The position numbers were made by a program, and so were the translations under genes. This document shows, in pieces, positions 24,917 through 32,855 of a DNA stretch of 64,000 nt. The stretch covers positions 3,224,001-3,288,000 of the forward strand of contig CP048838.1 in the NCBI GenBank assembly GCA_012317185.1, written 5' to 3'. Every line of letters starts with the position of its first letter. Position 1 is the first letter of the stretch. Source of the DNA: [Clostridium] innocuum (lineage in GTDB: Bacteria; Bacillota_I; Bacilli_A; Erysipelotrichales; Erysipelotrichaceae). The notes under the pieces were generated by a model. It ran no database searches and was not told where the DNA came from. It saw only the letters and a program-made list of their open reading frames with translations.

Positions 24917-25374
24917 GCGGCCTCACCGATGCGGATCAGCTCCTGATCAAATTCCACCATCGCTTCATTGGTTATCAGAATCTCCTGTACGATACCATCC
25001 ATTGGGGAAGGAATTTCATTCATGACCTTCATAGCTTCGATGATACACAGGACATCCCCCTTTTTCACCTGCTGGCCGATTTCTACAAACGGCGTCCCCC
25101 CCTGGGAACGGGCATTGTAATAGGTACCGACAAGCGGCGCCTTCACCCAGGTCCCCGCTGCCTTCTTCACTTCCGCTGCAGGAAGCGGTGCAGTCTGTGG
25201 TGCTGCTACAGGAGGAAGCGGCTCCGTTATCACCGGTTCCATATGCGCAGCCCTGCTGTCCGCAGCTGCCCCCTTCTCCATTTTTATTTTCATGTCATCC
25301 ACTTCCAGCTCCATTTTGTGAAGTCCGCTTTCCTCGAAAACGCGGATGATGTCTTGGATCTTATCTGTATTCAT
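24913..25374 (-). CDS. accB: Biotin carboxyl carrier protein of acetyl-CoA carboxylase
   Basis: A 153-residue carrier. Seen: an N-terminal helical part MNTDKIQDIIRVFEESGLHK, a Pro/Ala linker (about residues 55-75), and the biotinyl domain with CIIEAMKVMNEIPSPMDG, in which the lysine of EAMKVM is the biotin site. ATG 25374 has AGGAGG 8 bases upstream; the longer frame to 25407 lacks such a site. It follows acpP by 55 bases. Confidence 0.94.
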   Translation of the reverse strand: MNTDKIQDIIRVFEESGLHKMELEVDDMKIKMEKGAAADSRAAHMEPVITEPLPPVAAPQTAPLPAAEVKKAAGTWVKAPLVGTYYNARSQGGTPFVEIGQQVKKGDVLCIIEAMKVMNEIPSPMDGIVQEILITNEAMVEFDQELIRIGEAA

Positions 25375-25429
25375 GTACTTACCTCCTACGGATTTTAAAA
25401 AAGCCAAGGTATCTTGGCTTTTCTCTTGT

Positions 25430-25654
25430 TTACGCTTTGCTTTCCAGCAGGCTTACGATATCTGCTACGGTAACCAGCTTTGCCAGCTCTTCATCCTCAA
25501 TGCGTACATCAAATTCTGTTTCCAGCTCCAGAGAAAGCTCCACGGCTGCCAGGGAATCAATTCCCAGATCATCCTTCAGGTTTGCTTCCATTTTAATCAT
25601 ATCTTCGTCGACGTTGATGGCCTCCATCAGTACTTCTTTTACTTTTTCAAACAT
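25430..25654 (-). CDS. acpP: Acyl carrier protein, first gene of the fatty acid operon
   Basis: A 74-residue acidic protein with the phosphopantetheine attachment motif DLGIDSLAAVELSLELE (Ser about 36). It carries the growing chain. It is promoter-proximal: AGGAGG lies before the ATG and a near-consensus promoter sits at 25693-25721. Placing acpP first, before accBCDA and fabH, differs from the order in streptococci and enterococci. Confidence 0.95.
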   Translation of the reverse strand: MFEKVKEVLMEAINVDEDMIKMEANLKDDLGIDSLAAVELSLELETEFDVRIEDEELAKLVTVADIVSLLESKA

Positions 25655-25692
25655 ACTTGTTCCTCCTGTGCAAATTCTCTTTGACTGCTACC

Positions 25693-25721
25693 AGAATAAC
25701 ACTACTGGTAAAGAATGTCAA
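25693..25721 (-). promoter_or_regulatory. Vegetative promoter of the fatty acid operon
   Basis: On the minus strand TTGACA (25716-25721) and TATTCT (25693-25698) are separated by exactly 17 bases. The predicted start lies about 25685, giving a 30-base leader to acpP. Confidence 0.88.
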
Positions 25722-25726
25722 CTATT

Positions 25727-25743
25727 TTAGTTTTAGATACTAG
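25727..25743. promoter_or_regulatory. FapR-like box A
   Basis: TTAGTTTTAGATACTAG is an imperfect inverted repeat with the length and arms of the FapR operator (consensus TTAGTA-5-TACTAA, malonyl-CoA responsive repressor of Bacillus lipid genes). It ends six bases from the -35 element. Assignment is by pattern only; fapR is not in this window. Confidence 0.5.
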
Positions 25744-25763
25744 ATTTAAAAGTAAATAATAAC

Positions 25764-25782
25764 CCTAGTATTGATTACTAGG
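25764..25782. promoter_or_regulatory. FapR-like box B
   Basis: CCTAGTA-TTGAT-TACTAGG is a perfect 7-5-7 palindrome containing TAGTA-5-TACTA, the core of the FapR consensus. It lies 43 bases upstream of the -35 element, about 38 bases centre-to-centre from box A. Confidence 0.55.
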
Positions 25783-25833
25783 ACGATATAATTCGATAAT
25801 TTTGACGATATGAATCCCAAATATGCAATATGC

Positions 25834-25895
25834 TTTGAAATTCAAATGGAATTATATTACTTTGATTGTCAAAAGTAAATAGTTTGAAGTTCAAA
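25834..25895. promoter_or_regulatory. Three FabT-like boxes
   Basis: TTTGA-AAT-TCAAA (25834-25846), TTTGA-TTG-TCAAA (25861-25873) and TTTGA-AGT-TCAAA (25883-25895) all fit TTTGA-3-TCAAA, the core of the FabT (MarR family) operator (TTTGATTATCAAA). Centres are 27 and 22 bases apart. They lie 110-170 bases upstream of the acpP promoter and roughly 160-210 upstream of the asrA promoter, so their target is uncertain. No fabT gene is present here. Confidence 0.5.
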
Positions 25896-26046
25896 TATGC
25901 ATTTTCACATATTTTCCCATAATCAGGAAGACAGTATCTACCCTGCGCTGCATTTTCCTGCACTTCCCCTGTACATACACGGAGAAAGCAGCACCATCCA
26001 TCAGACATTACCTGTATTTATAGAGATATTAGGATTGCTTATACAT

Positions 26047-26064
26047 TTGTGAACATATTCACTT
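26047..26064. promoter_or_regulatory. Rex-like operator of asrABC
   Basis: TTGTGAACATATTCACTT matches the Rex consensus TTGTGAA-4-TTCACAA except for its last two bases. It overlaps the -35 hexamer of the asrABC promoter, as expected for a repressor released by high NADH/NAD+. The identification is by pattern. Confidence 0.7.
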
Positions 26065-26086
26065 CGCCAGGGAAAGGGATTACAAT
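26058..26086 (+). promoter_or_regulatory. Promoter of asrABC
   Basis: TTCACT (26058-26063), a 17-base spacer and TACAAT (26081-26086). The -35 shares bases with the Rex-like box. The leader is about 80 bases and ends with GAGGAGG before asrA. Confidence 0.65.
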
Positions 26087-26171
26087 ATCTTAAGTACCGG
26101 TATGCATGACATGCTCTGTCCATGCATATGGTGGTTGTAAACATAGAGGAAGCACGTGAGGAGGACGACAT

Positions 26172-27209
26172 ATGTCATTTCAACTAACACTCGAGGAAGT
26201 GAATCAGGTTTTCGACACACTTCGGCAAAGCTATCGGATTTATGCTCCCAAGCGACTGAAGAATGCGGGACGCTACTGCAATACCGATCTCATCCGCTAT
26301 CAGGAAATCCGCAGTATGGAGGAAATCGAATGGGAACAGCGCAGTGACTATTCCCCGAAGGAGGTTTTCTACCCGATCAACCAGACGCTCTTTCATTTCA
26401 CAGAGCATTATTTTCTGGAAAGTCAGGCAGATGAAAAGGACCTGCTGATATTTGCACGAAGCTGTGATATTCACGGCATTAAGCGGCTGGATAAGATATT
26501 TCTGGAAAACGGGCCGCAACCGGATCCCTATTATAAACGAATGCGGGACAAGGTGCATTTCATCCTGATGGAATGTCCGGAAAACGGCTGGGAATCCTGT
26601 GCCTGCTGTTCCATGGGAACAAATGTCACAGACGAATATGACCTTGCCATGCGTCCGCTGAAGGAAGAGGGACGCGTACTGGTGGAATGTCGCAGCGAAC
26701 AGCTTGCGCATCTGTTTTCAGCATTTGAACACGCAGAATTTCAGCCGAAATTTGTCAGGGAAAACAAAACGACCATACAGGTGCCGGATATCCGTGAGGA
26801 TATGGTAGACTCCATCCGTACACTGGAAATGTGGAAGGACTATCAGAGTCGCTGTATCGGCTGCGGTGCCTGCAATTCTGTCTGCATCACCTGTTCCTGC
26901 TTCAACACGGTGGATACGCCCTATACGGAAAACGGAAAGAGCGGAGAACGCCGCCGGACATGGACCGGCTGTATGAACGATGATTTCACGACGGTAAACG
27001 GCGGTCATGCCTTCCGGGATGAGTATAAGGACCGTATGCGCTTTAAAACCATGCACAAGGTATATGATTTCAAAAAACGCTTTGCCACGGACTATCAGAT
27101 GTGTGTAGGCTGCGGCCGCTGCGATGATATCTGTCCGTCCTATATATCCTTTACGCACATCATCCAGCGTCTTCATGACGAGGTAGAACACATGAAGGAG
27201 GAGAAATGA
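26172..27209 (+). CDS. asrA: Anaerobic sulfite reductase subunit A
   Basis: A 345-residue iron-sulfur electron-transfer subunit of the dissimilatory-type AsrABC complex, which reduces sulfite to sulfide in the cytoplasm under anaerobic conditions. Two 4Fe-4S ferredoxin motifs are visible in the C-terminal third: RCIGCGACNSVCITCSCFN and MCVGCGRCDDICPSYISF. The N-terminal region, with FARSCDIHGIKRLD and the cysteines of WESCACCSMGTN, matches the family. The ATG follows GAGGAGG. One base separates its stop from asrB. Confidence 0.94.
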   Translation: MSFQLTLEEVNQVFDTLRQSYRIYAPKRLKNAGRYCNTDLIRYQEIRSMEEIEWEQRSDYSPKEVFYPINQTLFHFTEHYFLESQADEKDLLIFARSCDIHGIKRLDKIFLENGPQPDPYYKRMRDKVHFILMECPENGWESCACCSMGTNVTDEYDLAMRPLKEEGRVLVECRSEQLAHLFSAFEHAEFQPKFVRENKTTIQVPDIREDMVDSIRTLEMWKDYQSRCIGCGACNSVCITCSCFNTVDTPYTENGKSGERRRTWTGCMNDDFTTVNGGHAFRDEYKDRMRFKTMHKVYDFKKRFATDYQMCVGCGRCDDICPSYISFTHIIQRLHDEVEHMKEEK

Positions 27210-27210
27210 T

Positions 27211-28011
27211 ATGAACAACCCATGGCTGCCGCAGAAGCACCGCATCCTGAATATCATAGAGGAAACCGATCTGGAATCCACCTTTGTTGTCGAATTCAGG
27301 GATCCGCAGATTCGGCATGGACAGTTTTTCCAGCTTTCTCTGCCGAAGATCGGAGAAGCTCCGATTTCCGTATCCAGCTTTACCGACTCCACCGTGGAAT
27401 TTACGATTCGCAGAGTCGGCACACTGACCAATGTCCTGTTTGATCTTCACGCAGGGGATGATATCTATATCCGCGGTCCCTATGGCAACGGCTTTCCGCT
27501 GGAGGAATTCAAGGGAAAACACATTGCTGTCATCGCCGGAGGTACCGGCGTGTCCCCGGTGCGCAGTACCCTGCATCATTATCTGAACAATCCGCAGGAC
27601 TGCAGAGATGTTTATGTCATCGCAGGCTTTCGGGATGCACAGCATGTTCTGTTTGAAAACGACCTGCGCCAATGGCGGCAGGCGAAGCATTTCCATACAA
27701 CGCTGACACTCGACCACGGAGAACGCGAAGGCTTTCAGGAAGGCTTTGCGATGAATTATGTTAAGGATATCCCGTTTCAGGATTTTGGGGAGGAATATGC
27801 CGTTATCCTTGTCGGCCCTCCTGTCATGATGAAATTCACCGCACAGGAATGTATGAAATACGGCGTGACAGAGGACCATATCTATGTTTCCTTTGAGCGG
27901 AAGATGTCCTGCGCCCTTGGAAAATGCGGACACTGTAAAATCAATGAAACGTATGTTTGTCTGGAAGGCCCTGTCTTTCCGTATACCAAAGCCAAAGGGC
28001 TTGTGGATTAG
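27211..28011 (+). CDS. asrB: Anaerobic sulfite reductase subunit B
   Basis: A 266-residue ferredoxin-NADP reductase-like subunit taking electrons from NAD(P)H. Seen: flavin-binding APISVSSF, nucleotide-binding IAVIAGGTGVSPVRSTLH, VILVGPPVMMKFTAQEC and the Fe-S cysteine cluster MSCALGKCGHCKINETYVC near the C-terminus, as in dihydroorotate dehydrogenase electron-transfer proteins. It lies in an operon with asrA and asrC. Confidence 0.94.
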   Translation: MNNPWLPQKHRILNIIEETDLESTFVVEFRDPQIRHGQFFQLSLPKIGEAPISVSSFTDSTVEFTIRRVGTLTNVLFDLHAGDDIYIRGPYGNGFPLEEFKGKHIAVIAGGTGVSPVRSTLHHYLNNPQDCRDVYVIAGFRDAQHVLFENDLRQWRQAKHFHTTLTLDHGEREGFQEGFAMNYVKDIPFQDFGEEYAVILVGPPVMMKFTAQECMKYGVTEDHIYVSFERKMSCALGKCGHCKINETYVCLEGPVFPYTKAKGLVD

Positions 28012-28023
28012 GAGGTAAACGAT

Positions 28024-29028
28024 ATGTCACAGGATATGAATATCAACGCCCTTCGTACCAACTGCTTCCGTCAGTCCAAGGTCAAGGGTGAATACATGCT
28101 GCAGATGCGTGTTCCCGGCGGTCTGATACAGGCAAAGTATCTGAGCTTCGTCGAGCATCTGGCAGAAGCATACGGAGACGGCACCTTTCATTTTGGTTCC
28201 CGCCAGTGTTTTGCCATCCCCGGCATCAAATATGAGAATATCGATGCCGTCAATAAAGAGCTGAAGGACTATCTGGAGGATGTTGAAATCGCCCAGTGCG
28301 GTGTGAAAATGGAAACCGATGCCGGCTTTCCGACCATCGGTGCCCGCAATGTCATGGCCTGTATCGGCGGTATCCACTGTATCAAGGCGAATATCAATAC
28401 ACAGGATATGGCAAAAAAGATCGAACAGGAGGTATTCCCGAGTCATTATCATATCAAGGCTGCGGTTGCCGGCTGTCCGAATGACTGCGCCAAGGGACAC
28501 TTCAATGATTTTGGAATCATCGGTCTGACAAAGCCGACATATCACAGCGATCTGTGTATCGGCTGCGGCTCCTGCGTAAAGGCCTGCGAATCCCATGCGA
28601 CAAGAGTGCTCAGTCTGAAAAACGGCAAAATTGAAAAGGATACCTGCTGCTGTGTCGGCTGCGGAGAATGTACGCTGGTATGTCCGACCAATGCCATGCA
28701 GCGAAGCCCGAAGCCGTTTTATCGAATTCTGATTGGCGGCCGTACCGGAAAGCAGTACCCGCGAATGGGAAAGACCTTTGCAGATTTCCTGAGTGAGGAT
28801 GCCGTTCTGGCAATCCTGCGCAACTGGCAGGATTTCTCCGCTGAGGTGCTGAAGGGACAGCCGCGCTATCTGCATGGCGGTCATCTGATTGACATGGCGG
28901 GCTATGAAACGTTCAAGGAGCTGATGCTGAAGGATGTCAAGCTGAATCCCGAGGCAAGAATTGCGGAGAATCTCTATTTCGCAGAAACAGAATATCGGGG
29001 AAGAATTCACGTCAAGCCTGTGAAATAA
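28024..29028 (+). CDS. asrC: Anaerobic sulfite reductase subunit C (siroheme)
   Basis: A 334-residue catalytic subunit with siroheme and a coupled 4Fe-4S cluster. Seen: FHFGSRQCFAIPGIKYENID, MACIGGIHCIKAN and VAGCPNDCAKGHFNDFGIIG (siroheme-cluster ligands), followed by two ferredoxin motifs CIGCGSCVKACESHA and CVGCGECTLVCPTNA. Complete for the family. AGGAGG precedes the ATG, 12 bases after asrB. Downstream hairpin 29084-29105. Confidence 0.94.
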   Translation: MSQDMNINALRTNCFRQSKVKGEYMLQMRVPGGLIQAKYLSFVEHLAEAYGDGTFHFGSRQCFAIPGIKYENIDAVNKELKDYLEDVEIAQCGVKMETDAGFPTIGARNVMACIGGIHCIKANINTQDMAKKIEQEVFPSHYHIKAAVAGCPNDCAKGHFNDFGIIGLTKPTYHSDLCIGCGSCVKACESHATRVLSLKNGKIEKDTCCCVGCGECTLVCPTNAMQRSPKPFYRILIGGRTGKQYPRMGKTFADFLSEDAVLAILRNWQDFSAEVLKGQPRYLHGGHLIDMAGYETFKELMLKDVKLNPEARIAENLYFAETEYRGRIHVKPVK

Positions 29029-29083
29029 TTTTGAGCCTTCCATGATATTCCCTACCTGAAGCATGTTCCCTGTATAGCGATAC

Positions 29084-29112
29084 ATCCGGGTATTACTGCC
29101 CGGATTTCTTCA
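29084..29112 (+). terminator. Terminator of asrABC
   Basis: ATCCGGG (29084-29090) and CCCGGAT (29099-29105) form a perfect 7-base stem; the T tract after it is weak (TTCTTCATT). Confidence 0.6.
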
Positions 29113-29200
29113 TTCTGCACACTTTTCTTATTTTTTCTTATAATTCATATACTTTTTATACAACATATGATATAGAAAAGGCAGGAAGGAGGAGCATTTC

Positions 29201-29569
29201 ATGAAACGATCTGATTTCTTCACAATGGAAAACGGAATTCTGCATATCACATCCAACGCTCATACGTATCCCCTATCTACACTGATCAGAACAGAGCTGC
29301 TGCTCAGACCACTCAGTCACAATAATCTCAATACCATACTAAACGGCACGCTGTTCAGCGGAAACGGCTATGAGCCCCTGAACATCTATCTTCGTCTGCA
29401 GTTTCAGGATGGGACAAACGAGGACATGCTGTTAACACCAAAGCCTGTCATTCGCCATAATCTGGATTATTATGAGATTGTACGGCGCGGACGCAAGCTG
29501 CAGGAAATACTGAATTACTGGCTTCGGGAGATAGAAGCCACAGGAAAACCTGCGGCACAGCCGCTTTAG
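29201..29569 (+). CDS. Hypothetical protein
   Basis: A 122-residue soluble protein beginning MKRSDFFTMENGILHITSNA. No signal peptide, membrane segment or known motif. The predicted pattern is a beta-rich N-terminal half (short strands such as GILHITS and NIYLRLQF) and a helical end (YYEIVRRGRKLQEILNYW), reminiscent of a small PH-like or SH3-like fold, but I do not recognise the family. AGGAGGAGC lies before the ATG and a strong terminator follows, so it is a genuine monocistronic gene. It sits between asrABC and hflX. Confidence 0.65.
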   Translation: MKRSDFFTMENGILHITSNAHTYPLSTLIRTELLLRPLSHNNLNTILNGTLFSGNGYEPLNIYLRLQFQDGTNEDMLLTPKPVIRHNLDYYEIVRRGRKLQEILNYWLREIEATGKPAAQPL

Positions 29570-29619
29570 GCTTTCTTAATCCGGAATACAATCGCTTATA
29601 TAAGCAGATTGTAAAAGAG

Positions 29620-29646
29620 CGGATGCCTGCAGGCATCCGTTTTTTA
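29620..29646 (+). terminator. Strong terminator
   Basis: CGGATGCCTGCAGGCATCCG (29620-29639) is a perfect palindrome, forming a 9-base or longer stem, followed by TTTTTT. Confidence 0.9.
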
Positions 29647-29825
29647 CCGTATACACCTTCCTGCAGTCAGCGTGCAGGCAGCACATCATAGCATTTTCCC
29701 CTTCCCTGACAACGCCTGCGTATAAACGAAATCCGCATACTTTTACAGGATTGATTCGCAAATCCGAATTCTTTTCATAAACTGCAGGAAAACATGCTAC
29801 AATAAGATACTAGAGGAGTGATGTC

Positions 29826-31079
29826 ATGCAGCAGGTTATCATCGTTCTGGCGGATACCACAGAACAAGCAGAGAAAAACGAGGAATTTATTGAGCTGGTA
29901 CAGGCAGCCGATATGGAAATAAAGGAAACCTTTAGACAGAATCTGAAAAGCATTACGCTGAGAACCTATATCGGTACCGGTAAATGTGAGGAAATTCGTG
30001 CATACCTGCAGGAGCAGGAAATACAACGCGTTGTGTTTAACCACGATCTGAGTCCCTTGCAAATCCGCAATCTGGAGGAAAGCCTACAGACGCCGGTCAT
30101 GGACCGAACAGAGCTCATTCTCGCCATTTTTGAAAGCCGGGCAGTCACACGTACCGCAAGACTGCAAATCGAGTGCGCACAGCTGAAGAAGCTGCTTCCA
30201 CGTCTGATTGGTGCCAATACACAGCTGGGAAGACAAAGCGGCAGCGGAAAAAACAAGGGTGCCGGAGAAAAGCAGCTGGAGCTGGATCGAAGAAGAATCA
30301 ATGCACGGATTCAGGAGCTGCAAAGAGAGCTGAAGAAAATAGAGGCACAGCGCTTCAATCAGCGGCGGGCAAGACAGAAATCCATGCTGCCGCTCGTATC
30401 GCTGGTCGGCTATACAAATGCCGGAAAAAGTACCATCATGAATATGCTGCTGGAGCACAGCAGTCCCTATGAGGAGGATAAAAAGGTACTGGAAAAGGAT
30501 ATGCTGTTTGCCACTCTGGACACCAGTATCCGCCATATCGATCTGCCGGATGGAAAATCCTTTCTGTTGTCCGACACCGTCGGCTTTGTTTCCGATCTCC
30601 CTCATGATCTGGTGGAGGCCTTCCATTCCACACTGGAGGAGGTGCAGTATGCTTCCCTTCTGGTTCAGGTCGTAGATGTATCCAGTGAGGAATATGCAAG
30701 ACAGATGGAGATCACACAGGAAACGCTGCAGCAGATCAAGGCTGCTGACATCCCGATGATTACCGTCTATAATAAGTGCGATCAAAGCGGATATCAATAT
30801 CCGCAGGTACATGCGCATGATCTATATATGAGTGCCAAAGAAAAAGCCGGGCTGCAGGAATTACTGGACTTGATCCACAGTCACCTGTATCCGGATGAAA
30901 AGCATGTGGAGCTGCATATTCCCTACCAGCAGACCGGTATCTATTCCCTGCTGATGAAGCATGCACATGTCATCAGCCGCAGAGATGAGGAAGATGGTAT
31001 TCATCTGGATGCAGTGCTATCAGATACGCTGTATCAAAAATACCGCAACTATGTCATCTGCCTGAAAGAAGAAGGATGA
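29826..31079 (+). CDS. hflX: GTPase HflX
   Basis: A 417-residue ribosome-associated GTPase that splits stalled or hibernating 70S ribosomes. Seen: the N-terminal HflX domain with LRTYIGTGKCEEIRAYLQ and FNHDLSPLQIRNLEE, the glycine-rich linker GRQSGSGKNKGAGEKQLELD, G1 GYTNAGKSTIMN, G3 DTVGFVSDLPHDLVEAF, and G4 VYNKCDQ. A C-terminal extension of about 50 residues is present. GAGGAGTGAT lies before the ATG. It has its own region upstream with TACAAT as the likely -10, and a bidirectional terminator downstream. Confidence 0.94.
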   Translation: MQQVIIVLADTTEQAEKNEEFIELVQAADMEIKETFRQNLKSITLRTYIGTGKCEEIRAYLQEQEIQRVVFNHDLSPLQIRNLEESLQTPVMDRTELILAIFESRAVTRTARLQIECAQLKKLLPRLIGANTQLGRQSGSGKNKGAGEKQLELDRRRINARIQELQRELKKIEAQRFNQRRARQKSMLPLVSLVGYTNAGKSTIMNMLLEHSSPYEEDKKVLEKDMLFATLDTSIRHIDLPDGKSFLLSDTVGFVSDLPHDLVEAFHSTLEEVQYASLLVQVVDVSSEEYARQMEITQETLQQIKAADIPMITVYNKCDQSGYQYPQVHAHDLYMSAKEKAGLQELLDLIHSHLYPDEKHVELHIPYQQTGIYSLLMKHAHVISRRDEEDGIHLDAVLSDTLYQKYRNYVICLKEEG

Positions 31080-31214
31080 CAACGCTGTATCCAGCATGAA
31101 TTGCTTTTATGCCTATCGGTTTACAGGATGAAAAAACTGGAGAATCAAAAAAACACGCAGCCTTGCTGATGCGCAATCTTACAGTATGAGGGCTGACAGC
31201 TGATCCAGGACAAA

Positions 31215-31251
31215 AACGGATAATCGGTTCACACCGGCTATCCGTTCTTTT
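31215..31251. terminator. Bidirectional terminator between hflX and the alcohol dehydrogenase
   Basis: AACGGATA (31215-31222) pairs perfectly with TATCCGTT (31239-31246); TTTTT follows on the plus strand and TTTTTG on the minus strand, so it can end both convergent genes. Confidence 0.88.
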
Positions 31252-31290
31252 TATATGCTATAAATTCATTATCTCTTTTCAATTCCTGTA

Positions 31291-32508
31291 CTAGAAGTCC
31301 ACCTCTGTATCATAATAGCAGCACTTCAGAAGCTTGACCATTTCCTCCTGACTTGGCTGCCGCGGGTTGCTGCCCGTGCAGGCATCCAGAATGGCATTTG
31401 CCGCGATATCCTCGACACGTGCCAGGAATACGTCTTCACTTACAAAGCCTTCTTCAGCAGGTAATCCATCTTTTCCATAATGTGCGATACAGTGCGGAAT
31501 ATGCAGTGCATCACTCATTTCACGCAGGTAGGCAATCAAAAGCTCCACCTTTTCCTCATCACTGGAACCGCCCAGATGCATATAGTCCGCAATCACACCA
31601 TAGCGCTTTCTAGCTGCTTCGTCCTTCGCATTGAATTTAATAACCTTTGGCAGATACATCGCATTTGCCGCACCGTGAATGATATGGGCTCCCTGATCTG
31701 CGAACACTGCCCCTGTCTTATGTGCCATGGAATGAACGATTCCCAGGAGTGCGTTGGAGAAAGCCTGTCCAGCCAGACACTGTGCATCATGCATCGCCGC
31801 ACGGGAATCCATATCCCCGTTATAGGATTTTACCAGATGCTCCTTGATCATTTCAATCGCATGAATTGCCAGCGGATCGGTAAAGTTGCTGTTGGCTGTG
31901 GAAACATAGGCCTCCACGGCATGTGTCATGGCATCCATACCCGTATGTGCGACCAGCTTGATCGGCATCGTCGTTACCAGATCCGGATCGACGATTGCTA
32001 CATCCGGTGTAATCTCAAAATCCGCAATCGGATATTTAATACCCTTTTGATAATCTGTGATGATGGAGAATGCGGTAACCTCTGTTGCCGTACCGGATGT
32101 AGATGAAATTGCACAGAACTGTGCTTTTCTGCGAAGCTTCGGTATACCGAACACCTTGCACATATCCTCAAATGTAATTTCCGGATACTCGTATTTGATC
32201 CACATCGCTTTTGCCGCATCGATCGGTGATCCTCCACCCATCGCAACGATCCAGTCCGGTTCAAATGCAAGCATTTCATCCGCCCCGCGCATAACGGTTT
32301 CCACTGACGGATCGGATTCGATGCCTTCAAATAAGCGAACCTCCATACCGGCTTCCTTCAAATACGCAACGGCACGATCCAGAAAACCTCCGCGGCGCAT
32401 GGAACCTCCGCCGACACAAACGATTGCCTTCTTACCTTCCAGTGTCTTCAAAGCCTCCAAAGCACCTTTTCCATGATACATATCTCTTGGCAATGTAAAT
32501 CTCTGCAT
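31291..32508 (-). CDS. Iron-containing alcohol dehydrogenase (butanol dehydrogenase type)
   Basis: A 405-residue NAD(P)H-dependent, iron-activated alcohol dehydrogenase. Seen: YHGKGALEAL, nucleotide motif IVCVGGGSMRRGGF, IVAMGGGSPIDAAKAMW, SSTSGTATEVTAFSIITD, metal-binding GMDAMTHAVEAYV and HSMAHKTGAVF followed by an AHIIHGAANAMYLP segment supplying the further histidines, and the C-terminus DACTGSNPRQPSQEE. It resembles clostridial butanol dehydrogenases, so a role in reducing aldehydes during fermentation is likely. A Rex-like box and promoter lie directly upstream, fitting redox control. ATG preceded by AGGAGG. Confidence 0.9.
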   Translation of the reverse strand: MQRFTLPRDMYHGKGALEALKTLEGKKAIVCVGGGSMRRGGFLDRAVAYLKEAGMEVRLFEGIESDPSVETVMRGADEMLAFEPDWIVAMGGGSPIDAAKAMWIKYEYPEITFEDMCKVFGIPKLRRKAQFCAISSTSGTATEVTAFSIITDYQKGIKYPIADFEITPDVAIVDPDLVTTMPIKLVAHTGMDAMTHAVEAYVSTANSNFTDPLAIHAIEMIKEHLVKSYNGDMDSRAAMHDAQCLAGQAFSNALLGIVHSMAHKTGAVFADQGAHIIHGAANAMYLPKVIKFNAKDEAARKRYGVIADYMHLGGSSDEEKVELLIAYLREMSDALHIPHCIAHYGKDGLPAEEGFVSEDVFLARVEDIAANAILDACTGSNPRQPSQEEMVKLLKCCYYDTEVDF

Positions 32509-32555
32509 GTCTGTTTTCCTCCTTATAGGGCTTACAAAACCCTTTCTATAGTTAC

Positions 32556-32584
32556 ATTCTACGCCTAAACCTATCGAAAAACAA
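32556..32584 (-). promoter_or_regulatory. Promoter of the alcohol dehydrogenase
   Basis: On the minus strand TTGTTT (32579-32584), a 17-base spacer and TAGAAT (32556-32561). The leader is about 40 bases. Confidence 0.7.
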
Positions 32585-32589
32585 CCACT

Positions 32590-32607
32590 TTGTGTATATT
32601 TTCACAA
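32590..32607. promoter_or_regulatory. Rex-like operator upstream of the alcohol dehydrogenase
   Basis: TTGTGTATATTTTCACAA matches TTGTGAA-4-TTCACAA at 13 of 14 defined positions. It sits six bases upstream of the -35 hexamer. Rex control of alcohol dehydrogenases is well known in Firmicutes. Confidence 0.75.
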
Positions 32608-32649
32608 GAAATTCATTCTTTCATAAACAGGAGCCGGATCAAAGCGAAT

Positions 32650-32694
32650 ATAAAAAAGAGACACCCGCATTGATGCAATGATCGGGTAGCTCTT
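32650..32694 (-). terminator. Terminator of the nnrD/E gene
   Basis: AAGAG-2-ACCCG (32656-32667) pairs with CGGGT-2-CTCTT (32683-32694), a two-part stem with a small symmetric internal loop, followed on the minus strand by TTTTTTA. The 160 bases to the gene end show nothing else. Confidence 0.7.
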
Positions 32695-32855
32695 TCTGAC
32701 CTTCCAAATAGATTAGGTTATACATAATCCCATCCTTATTCGTGGTATCCTTTGACACATCAACATTATCCCTGCGGCTGATATATGCTTTCTGTTGGAT
32801 AGGAAACAGAATCATTCGCTGTAATGTAAATCGTCTTTCAAAGAAACGCAGTGTA

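Noticed and set aside
28027..29085. 352-codon minus-strand open frame
   Set aside because: Antisense to asrC, whose Fe-S and siroheme motifs are unmistakable on the plus strand.
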